Shown: one piece after another, positions 1 through 14,600 of the stretch | How the letters are laid out: every line of letters begins with the position of its first letter | How positions within the stretch are numbered: position 1 is the first letter of the stretch | Assembly (NCBI GenBank): GCA_030562195.1 | Contig: CM060199.1 | Span: 15,396,338 to 15,460,337, forward strand | Direction: 5' to 3' | Source of the DNA: Nipponacmea schrenckii | Lineage: Eukaryota > Mollusca > Gastropoda > Lottiidae | DNA length: 64,000 nt | Program-made: the position numbers and the translations under genes | Notes under the pieces: generated by a model | Databases searched by the model: none | Seen by the model: the letters and a program-made list of their open reading frames with translations, nothing else | Told to the model about the DNA's origin: nothing

Positions 1-2632
1 GTATCCTATCACATTTGTATATTTAAAGGTAGTATATAAAAACAGAAAGCAAAGAGTCACAGTTATCTTGTTTATGAAAATTTGATACTGTAACATTCCA
101 TTTTCAACTGGTTCAAATAAAACCTACTCTTATAACCTTGACCTTGTGATATAGGGAATAGTTGACCACATACTTTAAATAGTTGTTATTCTTTCAACAA
201 ATTTGATGTGAGCTTTGAATTTGAATATATGCATTTGCCGTTAAATTTTTTTTACTTATTTTCTTTAAACATATTAAAATACCAAAATGATATTATTCAC
301 CATATATGTAGACTCTTTGGAAATGTACTTAATGCAAAAGAAGAAATATTAAAACAGAACTTAAAAAATGTTGATAATCTGCAGACAACTAACTTTTATA
401 GACCTGTATGGAAAAGAATGCTAAATGAATGTCATTGTGTTGACAAATCACAGAGTGTATTATACAGCTGATCAATAAGGTCGAGCTTGCTTTAGAAATT
501 TGTTAACGAATAGTGTAATATTATTGAAAGACTATAAAGATGTCTGATGTACAAAAATTCTGCAGCTCAAGCAAGTTTTCAAAGTTATTCTCCACCTTTT
601 TCATTACATATATCAAATTGAGACATCTTATTTTGACACTTTTATAAAAATATTAGTTTAACCTAGAACTCCAGTTTGTAAGGTTGAATGCTTTTAATAT
701 CTCTTTTCACTGTAAAGACTTTTTATAAGGACGACTTCACCTTGCATTATGTGAGTGAGGTTATGTGGTCTAGTCAATCACTATAACATGCAGTATAAAT
801 AGCAAAGACCAGAATTTGTTTTTATGTCTATGATCGCAGGTACATGTTGTTCAAATAATAATATTTGAAATGTTTTAGAAGTTAACAAAGAGTTGTCAAT
901 TACGTTGTGATAAATGGATAGAAAAGTTGAAGTGTAAAGTTTGGTTTGTATACCTATGGTCATGTTCACAATGTCAAGCTAAATCGAACTTCTTCTTGAT
1001 TGCAATAACCAACTTTCTAATGCTGAATAAGTTTGAACATGCAGCTTTTTATTTGGTTGTATGCTACTTTGACTTTCTGTCAAAGTCTCTGTTTGGCTGA
1101 ATTCACAAGCATACATTCCAATTGAGTTGTATTCTGTGATGTAAGAAAGGTGGCTTTGGCAGTCATGGTAGCAGATGAAGTGCAAATTAACTTGACTTTG
1201 TGAAGATGACTTATGGTATAATATGAAATTGTGATTTTGCTTACATAAACTGATGTAGATTTTTTTGGCTTAAACTGATTATAGATTTTTTTGGCATAAA
1301 CTGATTATAGATTTTTTTCGGCATAACTCCTCTGTTAAGACAAGTGTGCTTAATGAGAATTCTGTAATATTTTTGAAATTTTAATATGGAAAACTTAATC
1401 AGAAAACATTACAAAGAATACATTAAGAAATGCATTTTTTGTATGATCTTCCGAGTAGTGATAGGCCTACAGGGTGACTGTTTGCAAGTACCAGAATTTA
1501 TAATTTGAAATACTTCAGCTACAATGCAAAGGAAATAACTTGCATGACTCCATTTTGTTATTTTATATTTATGGATTTTTCAAATTTCAATACACATTAT
1601 CAAAGCCAATTTGTCATGAATTTTCTGCTGCCTCTCCTATTTTCATTGTGTAAAAACAGTTTTATTGCATGTGTAAAGTTATAAGAATGATAAATAATAA
1701 AGTATTGTACAGGGTGTGGTGTGGCCTAACACGATCGTATTTTATCACTGTATTCTACATGGTGTTCTTTCACCTTACACACATTCGATCAGTGATCAAT
1801 AATTGATGGATATATGTCATCGGAAGGTAAATTGATTTATTCTCATGGTTTGATTTCTGATTTAGAAATTCTGACTGAAATATTTGTGGAGTGTAGGTAA
1901 ACTTTTGAACAGTAAATAAGTAATAGGAAGGTAAATTGATTTATTCCCACAGATTGATTTTTTATTTGAATGTACATGTACATGTATTTCTAGTAAAGTA
2001 CCACTTTTGTAAGTGTAAGTGGTAATACAATTGAGGTAGATGTAATAGCACAAGAGCTGTCAATAAGGTATTGTTTGTGAGCTAGGGACACAGTTTTATT
2101 TGTTTGATTGAGATATGATCCTTAAAGAGCATTGTTTTGTCAGAAAGTGTAATGCACTAGTTTGAATTCTGACTTTTCTAGTGTCAACAAATTGGTATAT
2201 TCTCATCTTTAGAAGTTTTGATTGTATAGTAATATGATCACATTGTACATTATTTTAAAGTACATTGTCAATGTACATTGTAAGATTATGACATCAAAGG
2301 TACAATTTGGACTTTGACTTAATGCCTGTGCAACACATTAAAACATAAGAACATATAATTTGATTAAATATTTTTTCAAATACATTGTGAAGTGATTTAA
2401 TATTTTGAAATAAATGTATATGATTGCAAATTTATCTTAAAAAATTCATACCAGTATTTACATTATTTTACAAAATGACATTTATATGACATTAAACATT
2501 TATAGATCTGTGATTTCTCATATTTTTGTTTATAAATGTTGTAATACGAAACACTTTTTTTAAAAAATATTATTTTGGGTTTATCTTTGATGCCATGTGA
2601 AATTAAATATTCTCCAACTTATATAATTTCAG
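1..2632. other. non-coding: probable upstream intron of the RhoGEF gene
   Basis: I see no convincing exon here. The first recognisable exon of the plus-strand gene begins at 2633 directly after an acceptor AG, with the first base of its first codon missing, so at least one coding exon lies upstream. This stretch is therefore most simply an intron. It holds AT-rich DNA and one short tandem repeat at 1245-1326. Small open frames on both strands have no recognisable content. Confidence 0.5.
1245..1326. repeat. short tandem repeat, about 3 x 31 bp
   Basis: Three adjacent copies of a unit reading roughly AAACTGATTATAGATTTTTT plus GGCAT. The first copy differs by a few bases. Purely a sequence observation; no function is proposed. 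Confidence 0.85.
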
Positions 2633-5600
2633 GATCATCCCTAGATTTGACGCCAACATTGTTAACAATTTATGATTCCAAGGCAGCAGGTGATACAGAG
2701 AATGATCACCTGGAGAAAGCAAAACTTAAATCGCAGTCCCTTCCAGCATCTGTGTCTACCAGAGTTGGTAAAGGACCAAAAGTAAACATTCAAAATGATT
2801 TTAATAAACGTCATACTGTGATAGACCCTCATTCAGTTGAACTAGACGATTCACTTAGCGATAATCGCAAACGACCTTTAAGTATAAGTTCTATGTCATC
2901 AGCCTCTTCTTCATCATTACCACGTCAACAACGAAAACGTCCCAATTTAAAGGAATACGATCATTTGTTGATTAAAAGTGATTCTAGTTTATTGAATGGA
3001 TGTATTAAAGATGTGAATGGAAATACGAAAACTGAACCAATGGATATCATGTCTGCAAGATTTGAACGCAAGATACATCAACCTGGAAAGAATGATCTTT
3101 CTGGCTTGAAACATCTGGAGAGTTTCTCCAAAAAAAATGATCATGAAAAAAGCAAACCAAGATCAAAAACACTTAGTGATATAGTGAGCAAGAATGAGCC
3201 AAAAACAGAAACACGAAATAATGTGAAAATTGAAGTGATCAAACCCGTCATTACTGTGAGACGGTCCCTTTCGGATGCAGACGCATATGCAGTGACAACA
3301 GCTTTAGAGAATCATAAAGCAAGTGCTAATAAAAAATTGAATCTAACCCATATTGACAGTGATTCAAATGGAAATACGCTAAAACCTCCAAACACACATG
3401 ATGGTGCTGAAAGTCCTGTCACCCCAGACACTCCTGATGGACCTATGTTATCAAAACCTGTGCCTCAATATGTGAGTTATGTGAATAGGGTGGTAGCGGA
3501 AATTATTGAAACAGAAAGAACATATGTCAAGAGTTTAGAGGATATTATTCAGGTAAGCATTTATTCATCCTGTTTCATTCATTCATTCACAATGTGCTCT
3601 GACAAAATCTCAAGAAAGAAGATAAGACAGCCAAATTGTAACAAGAAATTGAAAACTTTGTTTATATACACCCCCACCCAACTATGATAATTTCCACAGA
3701 ATTGTGTCTTATCTTTAAACTAATAGTGTTACATAATGACATCATAGATAAAAACATTTCAATTCTTCTGACCATGAATACAAATATTAGGAATTAAACC
3801 AACCATTAATATTTAAATTTCCCATTAACCTCAATTTACCTAGACGTTGACCAACATTATAGACAGATAAGGGACCCCTGGTTGGATGTGTGTGGTATTG
3901 TTGTCAGACTAACTTCATTAAAACTAGCCCCTGGTCATCCTTAAACCCTCCTTGGTTTCTCTTTGATGTTTGATACAGAGTTATAGAGTGATACCGGAAA
4001 CTGCTGGGCACTTGTAGACTTTGATAACAGAATTTCAAACATCTTTTTAATTAAATTAATTTAGGTCAGCTTATCTCTTCGGGGAATCATAATCTTTAAA
4101 TGGACCCCTACAATTCTTCATGTAATTTTGAATTCTGGGTTTGAAGAAACAGATGGCAGGGAACAATTCTGTTGAATGGTACAATGCTGAAATAATAAAA
4201 GAATAAGGCCATATTTGTAAATGTACACCTATATGTTTAAAATTGTAAAACATTATCTGATATATTAACAAACCTAATAATTAACTTTTTTGAGTCAAAC
4301 CAGAGGCCAGGGTGCTACTGTGCCTTTGATCATAAATTTTCTCTCTAAAAATCAGATTTTGAGAAAATAAAATGAAATAAATAGATTTTACATCATACAA
4401 TTGTGGAGTTCTATAGCACGGCGGTTAGAGCATTTGTTCTTAACGTCATGACGTCATTTGCTTGTATACGTTGCGAATGTCGGACGTGAGTTCTAATCTC
4501 GATCGGTGTGTGATAGTTCGATGACCTTGAATAAGTCATCTTCACTCATAATTCCAGTTCACCTAGCTGTAAATAGGTACGGATGATCCGGGAAAGATCA
4601 ATGCCAAGAGGTTTGGCCAAGGACCAACTGGTAGAAAGAATCCCTGTCACGGCTGACTTTTGAACCTAAGTTGTTATCCTTGTAAAATATAGTTCTTTCT
4701 TTCTTTCTTTCTTAATGAAGACGGACAGGATACAAAGAGGGAGATTTTGACAAGACAACGGCTTTAGCATACTATTTTTGCGATTTCCAACTATCGAGGT
4801 ATCTCTTAGTGCACAAGCCTTAGCACATGGGGCCTTGATTTATTGTCCCATCCGGAGACTAGATGCTTTTCTCATGTCAGATCTGACCTGCATCATTGAC
4901 AGTGGAAAAATCAAAAAAAAATATCCTGACCTTTGCTGGGTTGAACCCTTAGGTTAGCGAGCAAACATCTAACTCGCCAAGCCTCCATGGCTCCCTCAGA
5001 TTTTCAGATATGCTTTCAGCTGGCTTGAGAATGAAAAACAATAAGCAAATTCCTATCAAGGTAATGATATTATAAACAGCTTACATCCTGTATATATTTA
5101 TAATAAATAACGGAAACCAGGCAAGTTAATATCAAGTGAATTATAATTATATATTTAAATTGTTTAAGTTGTCTTATTTAACCCTTTAGGTGGAGGAGAG
5201 TAGGATGTAAAACTCTATTCAGTTATTTAATGACAGTTTTATATCACCATTTTACAAAGATGTTTTGCAAACTTGGAAGATATCATTGTCTGTCTCAATG
5301 GAGCTTAGATATGACAGCATTACTGGTACTGGTACTATAAGTAATACTACATATACCACTGCACTTAGTAATAGGATTCCTCCAAATCAGTTCCATGTTT
5401 TCTTAATGGTGTTGATAGATACAATGCTCACCTATCATCTAATTGGTCAAATTATATTTTACCACTGTATTGACCTTTGAACTTAGAGTTTTAAATGTAA
5501 ATATGATGTAGTGTTGATTGATTTAAGATTAAGCTTTCAGTTAGTTTAGTTAGTATCAATTTAAACCAGATGTACCACTTATAATTTATATATATATCTA

Positions 5601-8600
5601 AAATGGATTTTATAATGACTATTGGAAGCACTTTTATGGTGTTACATCTATTGAATATCAAATGCTTTAAATTTTGATTTATTTATTTGGCCATAACAGG
5701 ACTGTTGTATCAGAACTACATTTCATAGCGCTTTGAATATTTTATGAAAACTGAATTCGACTGTTTGCAAGAGACATCATATAATGTTTGATTTATATTG
5801 CTATCAAGATTAACTTTCTTTTTTTTTAATTTTCTTCAAACTTGGCTCAAAAATACATGTAGTTAATATAGAAAATTGAACTTGTCAAAGATAATTTATC
5901 ATTTCCAACTACACCATTTTGAGTTATTAATTATTCTTATCAGCCATCTTAATTTGATAAAAATAGAAAATATTTAAAAATCTCGTGCCAAATATAAACG
6001 ATTATATTGAGAGGTTTGATAAGAACTCTGTCTAAACATTTTTATTTTTACAAAATTTATTTATTTATTTTAATTTCTCCATTTAATTTATTTAATATTT
6101 ACTTTGACTTTCATCTGAAATTCCAATGTTATCTGATTACATTCCACATTATTTTTAAAAATACCATACCATACCATGCAGTGTACAATTAGGTGAAATT
6201 TTGAAAGGACAGGCATTAGGATTATCGTTATCTGCATCACTGATAAGAGAAAACCAAGATAGAATATCTCAACCTATCCCAGAAGAGAACCCTGCACTCT
6301 CAGGTTACTTAACAATATAAGCGTCCTTTTCGCTTTGCCATCTTAACTATTTACCACAATTTTGTTACCTGGGAACTTGTTTTGATGTATTTTCAGGGTT
6401 ATTTGGAATATTTAGAAGATAATGATAATATAAAAGTTGGTAATGATGATGTCAATTGTCTATTTAGTAATATAAGAAGCATCTATGATTTCAGCAAGTA
6501 AGTACTTATGTCTGCATCAGCCTTGGTTATTTCAATAACATCCAAAGTTATCTTAATCTGTGAAAAATTCATCTTTTGATTGTTCCTTTTGATTCTAGAA
6601 AGTTCCGCTTTTGACGGAGACCAAAATCGCCTGCTTGATCTTGGGTATTGTCTTTGACAGAATATCTTTACTATATTACTGATTGGGTAGTCATTGATTG
6701 AGAGGTTCACTAAAATTATCTTCAGAAGAGCCTGAGTTAGTTTAACATAGCCAAGGTCACCTTATCTAAAACAATGTCTTGCTCATATGTCCTTTCATTC
6801 AGATTGACGTAGTTATCCTAAAGAATTCAAAGAAAGGAAATGTAAACAATGCAAATGACCATTTAGACGGAAGGTCAAATGGCCACTGTGTGTCTAAATT
6901 TGGAATAAATGTAAATATATAGTCTGATTATTGACACATGGTTTTATTTAAAGTGAAGAATTAGTGTAAAATTTGTCAATTTTATTTGGCTTATTTTATA
7001 TGGTTGTTCTAATAAGGTTAATACAGGTAGTTCTATTGTGTCTGTTGATTTCATTTTTCACTTTTGGGGGTAATGATCAGAAAGAGTATTACTTCCATGG
7101 AAAGCCTAAAGACAGTTTTTTGGGTTATAAGTGTATTTAGCACTTTCATTTAAGTAAATCCCATTTTTTAATAGAATAAGGAAACACCTCACTAAGGGCT
7201 CATGGTTTTAAAGTCTTAACTTTAAGCTATTGATTGGCTTATTTCAGTTATCACTCAGCAGTGTTTAACTGTTCAGGTTCTTATGTAGAGTAGTTTTTTT
7301 GAGGGCACAGTCATATATATGACATGTCATTGTGTGTCAACTTCATTAATCTGAAAATTTGAAATTATCACTGGTGCCCTCATGTTTGTCACCATATAAA
7401 AGAAATTGTATCAGTCTATTTAAAATGTGCATGTCAGTTGACAATCCATTGATAATTAGTCTAAAATGTAGATTTGGACTAAACCCAGTGTAATGTTAGA
7501 TCAAGGATTTGGACTAGTTTTAAGTGGACCTGTGAAAGTTTATTTAGGCAATTCCTCAATCAAGAATGTCCAGTTGAGTCAATATTGCTGTTTTGTTTGT
7601 TTTAGTGGTTTACATTAACGAAGGCTTGTTGTTTTCCTTTAGTCTGCACATATTAACAGGTTACAAGTTTTAAAGTACATTCCTTGACATAGAATTGATT
7701 GCTTGCTAACTTTTTGGTCAATGATTTGAACATTAAACCCAGCATCCGTCATCAGTTGGGAATTTAGAATAAGCTAAAGCCACTGTCATCACAACATTTC
7801 CGTCATTGAGACTACAAGATGTTTTCAATTTAAAGTTTCTAATCTGGACTGTGACTCCATTTGAATCACTTGCATTTTATTGTTTGATCAGGCAATATAC
7901 CATGATTATAATCATGTGAACTCTCTCAGTTGCATCAGTAATTCAACATGTTATTTTTTTTAAATGAATCTCATTTACTATGTACTGATGATGTAAATAT
8001 TTATATTTTTATAAATATTGAACGTGAAATATAAATATTATCATAATTCTTGTTTATTGTTGATATTGATGTTTATGTGATATTGATATGTCAATATTAT
8101 CTTTTACTGTCTTGTTATAGGATATTGATATAGGATCAATATATTTTAGGTACAGTTACACTCATTTGTTGATTTGACTATTTGGTGTTGTTAATGGCTA
8201 TCAAGAGAAAATTATTCTGTATTGGCTTTCATTTATAAAAAATGGCCTGGAGATTGACACTGATTGTAGTTGGATGTCAAAACCATCTTTTATTCAGTTT
8301 TTGGAACACTTTATCTTCGCAAGGCTTTGTTTTTTGAAACACTGCCCCATGCTAGAACATACTCTATATATTTCTTTTTAATAGACGTTACTGTCATTTC
8401 AAAGCATGTATGCCTCTGCTGTATTAAAATTGAAAATCCAATACCTTCCAAAACCAAGAGAAAACATGTACATTGTTTTCATGCTAATGATGTTCACAAT
8501 GATTTATTTCAGGGTATTTTTGTGTGAGTTAGAACAATGTGAAAGAGAACCTATTAAAGTAGCAGAATGTTTTGTCAGAAATAATAAAGGTTTCGTTATT

Positions 8601-11600
8601 TATACAGAATACTGTACCAACTATCCTGGGTAAACATATTATTATCCTTCCCATTGGAAAGAGATATTTATTATTTACATCTACTTAGATATATTGTATT
8701 GAAAATTAGTAAAGATTGTAATGTGTTGACCTAGAATGTACAATAACACTGCCGTTAGCAAAACACAAAACAGGACTAGATAAAAACCAGGATATCTGGT
8801 AAAAACAAATGAGCAATATAACTAAATGTGATTATTAATGTTTTCAGTGCTGTCGAGGTCCTGACTAAATTCATGAAGGATCCAGAATTATCGGAAGTGT
8901 TTAAAAACAGGCAGCAGAAGTTAGGCCATGGATTACCACTTGGTGCTTATTTACTTCGTCCTGTTCAACGAATACTCAAATATCATCTTTTACTTCAGGT
9001 TTGTAGATCCAATGCCCACTTAGTAATGCTGGTTTTGATATTAGCACTATACTTTACAACAAAAGATAAGTTGAAACAACATTATCTGCTGTGTGCTATT
9101 TGAACTAGTCGCATATGATGTGTATTCACGTTTGTCATGATTTAGCAGTTTTTTTAACTGTTTGCACATTTAATGCAGTCCTGTAAGTTTTACTTGTTTT
9201 GTAGTTTATTATGGTTGGATTTATATTTTAGAATATTTGGAAGAGTTTTGAGAAAGATGAAGTAGGTTATGATATTTTAGAACAAGCATTTAAACATATG
9301 ACTAGTATGGCCCACCATATAAACAATATGAAACGTCGCCATGAACATGCTATAAAAATACAGGAAATACAGAGTCAGTTAGAGGACTATACGGGTGATG
9401 ATCTGACAAGATTGGGTGAACTTGTTTTAGAGGTAGTATATCTATTCTTTGTCATGATTGTTTTAATCTGAGATGGATGATTGAATTTTTCCCTTATTGA
9501 GGAAGATTAAACCTTTTTTCCCTAGTTGCATAGCAGACTACAAACCACTTCTTACCTAATGATTTATCCCTCTTCTTAAATAGGAAGTTCTAGATTGGTT
9601 ACTAATATTACAAGATTACTTATTTGTGATCTGTTGATATTCTCAAATTCCTTACCTAATATTAAATCCAGATTTAAGATAAGATTATTTCTTAAAATCT
9701 GTGTTTTATCTAAAATGTGTAACATATTTTGATAGAAGATATGTTATATTTTAGAGTTCATTTCGAGTATATGGTGCCAGAGCATCACGTCATGTATTTC
9801 TGTTTGAGAAAGAAATTTTAATCTGTAAAAAGAAAGAAGGTGGAATGTTGAGTTGTAAATCTTCTATACAGGTGAGGAATAACTTAATTGTCCACGATAG
9901 GGTTTGCAGATCAAGCGCCATGGTTTTCTTCTAAATGAGTCATATCAATAGGTAAATGTAGGGAATAAAACCGATTGTGACAACATTTATATTTAAATGG
10001 ACAGCTAAATGTAACTTTAGTTTGGAATCATCATTGTTGTATTGTGAATGTCAAGAGCCATCCTAGGTTGTCAGTGTATGCTACACATATGACATACACC
10101 AACAGAGTAGCTTGACTGTGGATGATAGTTAACTTTACATAGAACTCGAAATAATTTAAATAATAGTTACTTAATATATTGTTGTATTTTCTAGTGTTCC
10201 AATCTAATGTTGGTAGAAGTTATTGACAACGAACCTCTTAGTTTTCATATTATACCATTTGATAATCCTAAGGCTCAGTATACACTACAGGTAATATATA
10301 TCAAATTATATTATATGCCCTTATGGAATTGTGATTATTTTACTGTGATTATTTTATTGCTATCATCCTTGTTTTTATTATGATATAATTTATTTTACAA
10401 GGATAACAACACGGTTTTCTGTTAAGGATCCTTTCTATCAGCTGGTTTTTGACCAAACGTCTTTGCAATTATCTTTTCCTGATTATCCAGTTACAGTTAG
10501 GTCAACTGGACTTATGACTAAAGATGAGTTATTCAAGCCCATCAGACTTTCACACGCCAGGAAACAGCATGGATATATATAAGATTTTATGACACTGTCA
10601 AAAGAGCTGTTGCATTGTTTTTCTTTATGCAATTTGGAAATCTGATTTCTGGACTTATTTTCATGCCTTGGTCTCAAAATATAAATTATAGGAATAAAGA
10701 CATTTTATTAAAAAATATCCTTTTAAAATGGTGATATTGCTGAAATATATGTTCTTCTAGTGCCATACAGGACCTTAGTGTGAAAATGTGTTCCAAATAT
10801 GTTTGTTTTAGGCCAGAAATATGGAGCAGAAGAGACGATGGTGTCAAGAAATTAAAAGATTAATATTAGAAAGTTACAGTGGGAAGATACCTGAGAAAGT
10901 AAAAAGTTTAGTAATGGAGCTGGGCAGAAATCATGATGAAGGTTAGTTTTTAAAATTCAGAAACCTTTAAAATGTTTTATACACATGATGGCTTTCTGCA
11001 ATTTTGACTACCAATTTGTATGAATTGCTGTAAAATAGAAAGCTGCTCTTGTGGATGTACTAGTTTTCTTCAATTTCTTATCTTTAATTTTAAAGAGCTT
11101 ATCTTCTGATGTCAAGGCCAATATAGGATTCTTCATTAGTAGTGTTGGTTTGTAAATTGGGGTGATTCGGGCACTTGATTCTAATTAGCAGACATGCTGA
11201 TCTTGATTAAGAAACAAAAACATAACTCCTACGGTCTAATAGATAACAGTTTAGTGATAGAAATAAAGGGAAACAAATCTCTTTCCAGATTTTGTGAGTA
11301 CAGAGAATTTAGATGCCAGTAGAAAACATCAACATACTGCACCAGAATATTTGGAGAAACGTCGAGTTAGGAGAAAATCGGGTGGCAAACTTCCAGGTAA
11401 GGCTAATGTTTAGTTTCTGCATTGTTTTCTTAGCATTTTGAGAATGTTGTTGACATTAGATTAGATATCTTATTCTTTATTTTTTGTGCTCATTCTTGTT
11501 TTTTTTATGTTCTCACAGCTTAATGCGCATCCATCAGTTCATTCTCATTTTGTATGTGTTTTACTATATTCGATGTGTTTTACAGTATTTTTGTCTTGTA

Positions 11601-14600
11601 ATTGTCCAAAAAACAATGTGCACTCATTTGATGGTTCTTTTCTTTGGAGCTTTGCAATTTTGTACAAATTACTGTTTGTTTCAAAGATATTTAAATACAT
11701 TTTGATGTTATTTATACTGAAATATCATAATGACAATGTTCATAAGTGTTGAGAACAACATAAATTTGAAAATTTTTGCCCCTACAAAATTTGGTTTTGA
11801 CTGTTTCTACTAGGTGATGATTGCGACTTGTTTATTGAAAAATATATTTGTGAGTTGTCTTCTCTTATAACCATTAATATTGTGTTTAGCTGAGTATTGA
11901 TTGTACTTACTGGAGCACTCTAGTTCTTATTGTTACCTTTTAAGGCATTGTAAAAACAGTTTTCAGAACTATTTATGAGTATGTGGGACACTTGTAACAT
12001 CAACAGTCCAATATTTTTTGTGAATCACCTGAGGTTTAAGCAATTCCACTAAAGCATTATACAACGTCACTGTTGCAAAAACTTGTAATAATGAGGCCAT
12101 AAAAACCATCGTTTCAGTGGGAAAGCAAGAACCTCAGATGTTAGACTTAAAATTAGAATGATGCAATTTAGAATGATGCAAATGGATGCTGTCAGTGTCT
12201 CAAATCCACAGAAAAAGTTTAGAAAACCTTTACAATGCCTTTAATCTCACCTGGATTGTATTAGCATGTTCTATTTACATTGCATGATTTGATTACACCA
12301 ATCTAAATAAATTCATATATCCTTTAACCTTATCCTGCTAGAAGGATGAACTAAATCTTGTATAATTTGGGTAAATAATGTGCTAGCATGTATAATGTGT
12401 ACCTCTAATTCTGTTGTATATTTTATATTAAGGTGGTTTCTAGTTTTTATAAGACATATAGAAATAGGCATCGGTAAAGAAGTACATGATATATGGGTAT
12501 ACTATTTTCAGATGCTCATACAGGCAGTGTTATTGTGGTTTCTAGTGTTCTTTAAGTAGGAATTTTTTTTACTCAGGATATTTAATTAAATTTGAAAGGA
12601 AGCAATACTTAGGCAAAAATAGCATCTATATTTAACTATATTGTCATTTCATTTATTCAAAGTCAGTTTTAAATCAGTGAAATTACAGAAAAAAGTTGTC
12701 CACAATTTTTGAATGCATGCTGCAAGACACTCATTATCAAGATCCTTGGTTAGGTTTTTTTTGGCTTTGGTTTCTGATATCCCCTTGGATTTGATTTTGT
12801 TTGTCTGTGTGAATCAACTGCAGGTTTATAGTTTGATTATCATTTTGGAACAGATTTATCAAGTCAATGGATAGATTGTTACTGTCAGGGTGCTTAGTAG
12901 TCTTATTATATGCTTTGAAGTTAACTATTATCCTTATCCAAATTTGAAAACTTAGATTGGACTGACTAATTAAGGAAGGTAGACACTTTCACTATGACTA
13001 TTAAATCAGTAGCTTGGTATTATAAGTTTATATGAATTTATTCTGATTGTATCTTTTATATTGTTGATTAATTTCATGAATGCTGGCTCCATATAATACC
13101 CACAAGTCCCACAACTTATATAAATCATTCCCTATGATAGTTCCAAATATAGCGCCCTTCATATATTATTTAGATCTGAGAAAAATACCCTATTATATAT
13201 AGACCTTTGTACACATGCAACAAAAAAGTAGTTATTATGCCTAAGTATACTTTATTTTGGATTTTGCTTGAAGGCAGCTTTCCCTTGCGGTACACATACA
13301 TACATACATAATGCAGATATTGCTTCCATACTCTCCATATTTGAACCTCTTAAAAAAGACCACTTGTAATTATCTAACTTAGGATACCAAACTGTCCTTC
13401 TTTTAGAAGAGTTACTTTATTGGTTTTCAAGTGTCTAAATTGTTTTCTTTTTCTCTCTCCAGAATTTCATCTATTAAAGGCACAGAAACAGAAACGAGGT
13501 GTGTTTTGAAACTGATTCACTGATATTAACTTGACAAGAGAACTTAATGTCTTTGCTAATTCAATCCGTTCTTGTGGTCATTTACAACTGAATGAACATA
13601 TGAGCCTGAATGATGGATGGACACGAGAAAATGACAATCCTATATTGGATCATCATTGTATTACTTGTCAAACTTCAGTAGTCTGAAATTACTCAGTTTT
13701 CTGAAGATAGTACACAACGATACTATACTACACTCTGAGTAGCATGTTTCAGGTTCTGTATTAATAGTTCAACTCTCTAGTAATGATTCTTTTTCTGTTT
13801 TCTATTTCAGCAAACAGAAGAAAAGTAAGTATGATTTTAACATATATTTAGAATATATCTGATGTGTTTGAAAATTAATTGGGAGGCTTTTTTTTTATTC
13901 ATGTAAAGTTTGTAATATAAAAAAATATTAATTAATTATTTGTATTTTCAGTCTCCTGATAGAAGAAGAGTATCTGTGGAAGGCAATAAAGACAAAGACA
14001 GAAGAGGTCGTTCATTGGATGTTGTACCCAGAACTGGACAGAAAAAATCACAGTCTTTGCCTCGTGGTGAAATGGGAATTTTCAGTGATTTTGATATTTC
14101 CGACATATCTCTTTTGGATGGTACTTTAGACTCTCCTGGTGTGCAGGATAGTTCAATAGATATTACTCCAGAGGTCACTAAGAGAGCTCAAAGTTTCAGA
14201 CGTGCAGTGCGTCTGGGTCCAATTTGTTCTGCTGATTTGTCAGACGTTAAAGTGGATTTAAATTCAAAATCTGATGTGATGGATATAGACTCTGAAACAG
14301 ATGATCCTAATCTAACCCAAGATCATCTGGCGGAATACAATGATTGTATGTTTAATAGTCGCTCTGATCTGGATGAGGAAACAGACATTGATCATTGGAA
14401 ATCAATCCAACAATCGCAGGAAAACCTAGAAAATTGTGATAGTTTTGGAAGTGATAACACACTCATTAATGGAATAAATGGGGATCATTTTCGATCTAAA
14501 TCTGAAGTTATTGTGTCACCAAGATCCACAATTCCTACAGACATTGATTCAGACACATCAAAAAGTTTCAGTGATCTGAAAAATGCTGAAAATGGGAAGA

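Noticed and set aside
2575..2632. Start of the RhoGEF at the ATG at 2575
   Set aside because: The 5' extension reads through a good acceptor (TATAATTTCAG ending 2632), and homology of the following sequence implies upstream exons.
4412..4520. A tRNA gene
   Set aside because: A/B-box-like motifs exist, but no foldable acceptor/anticodon structure is seen and a SINE core and CTTT tail follow.
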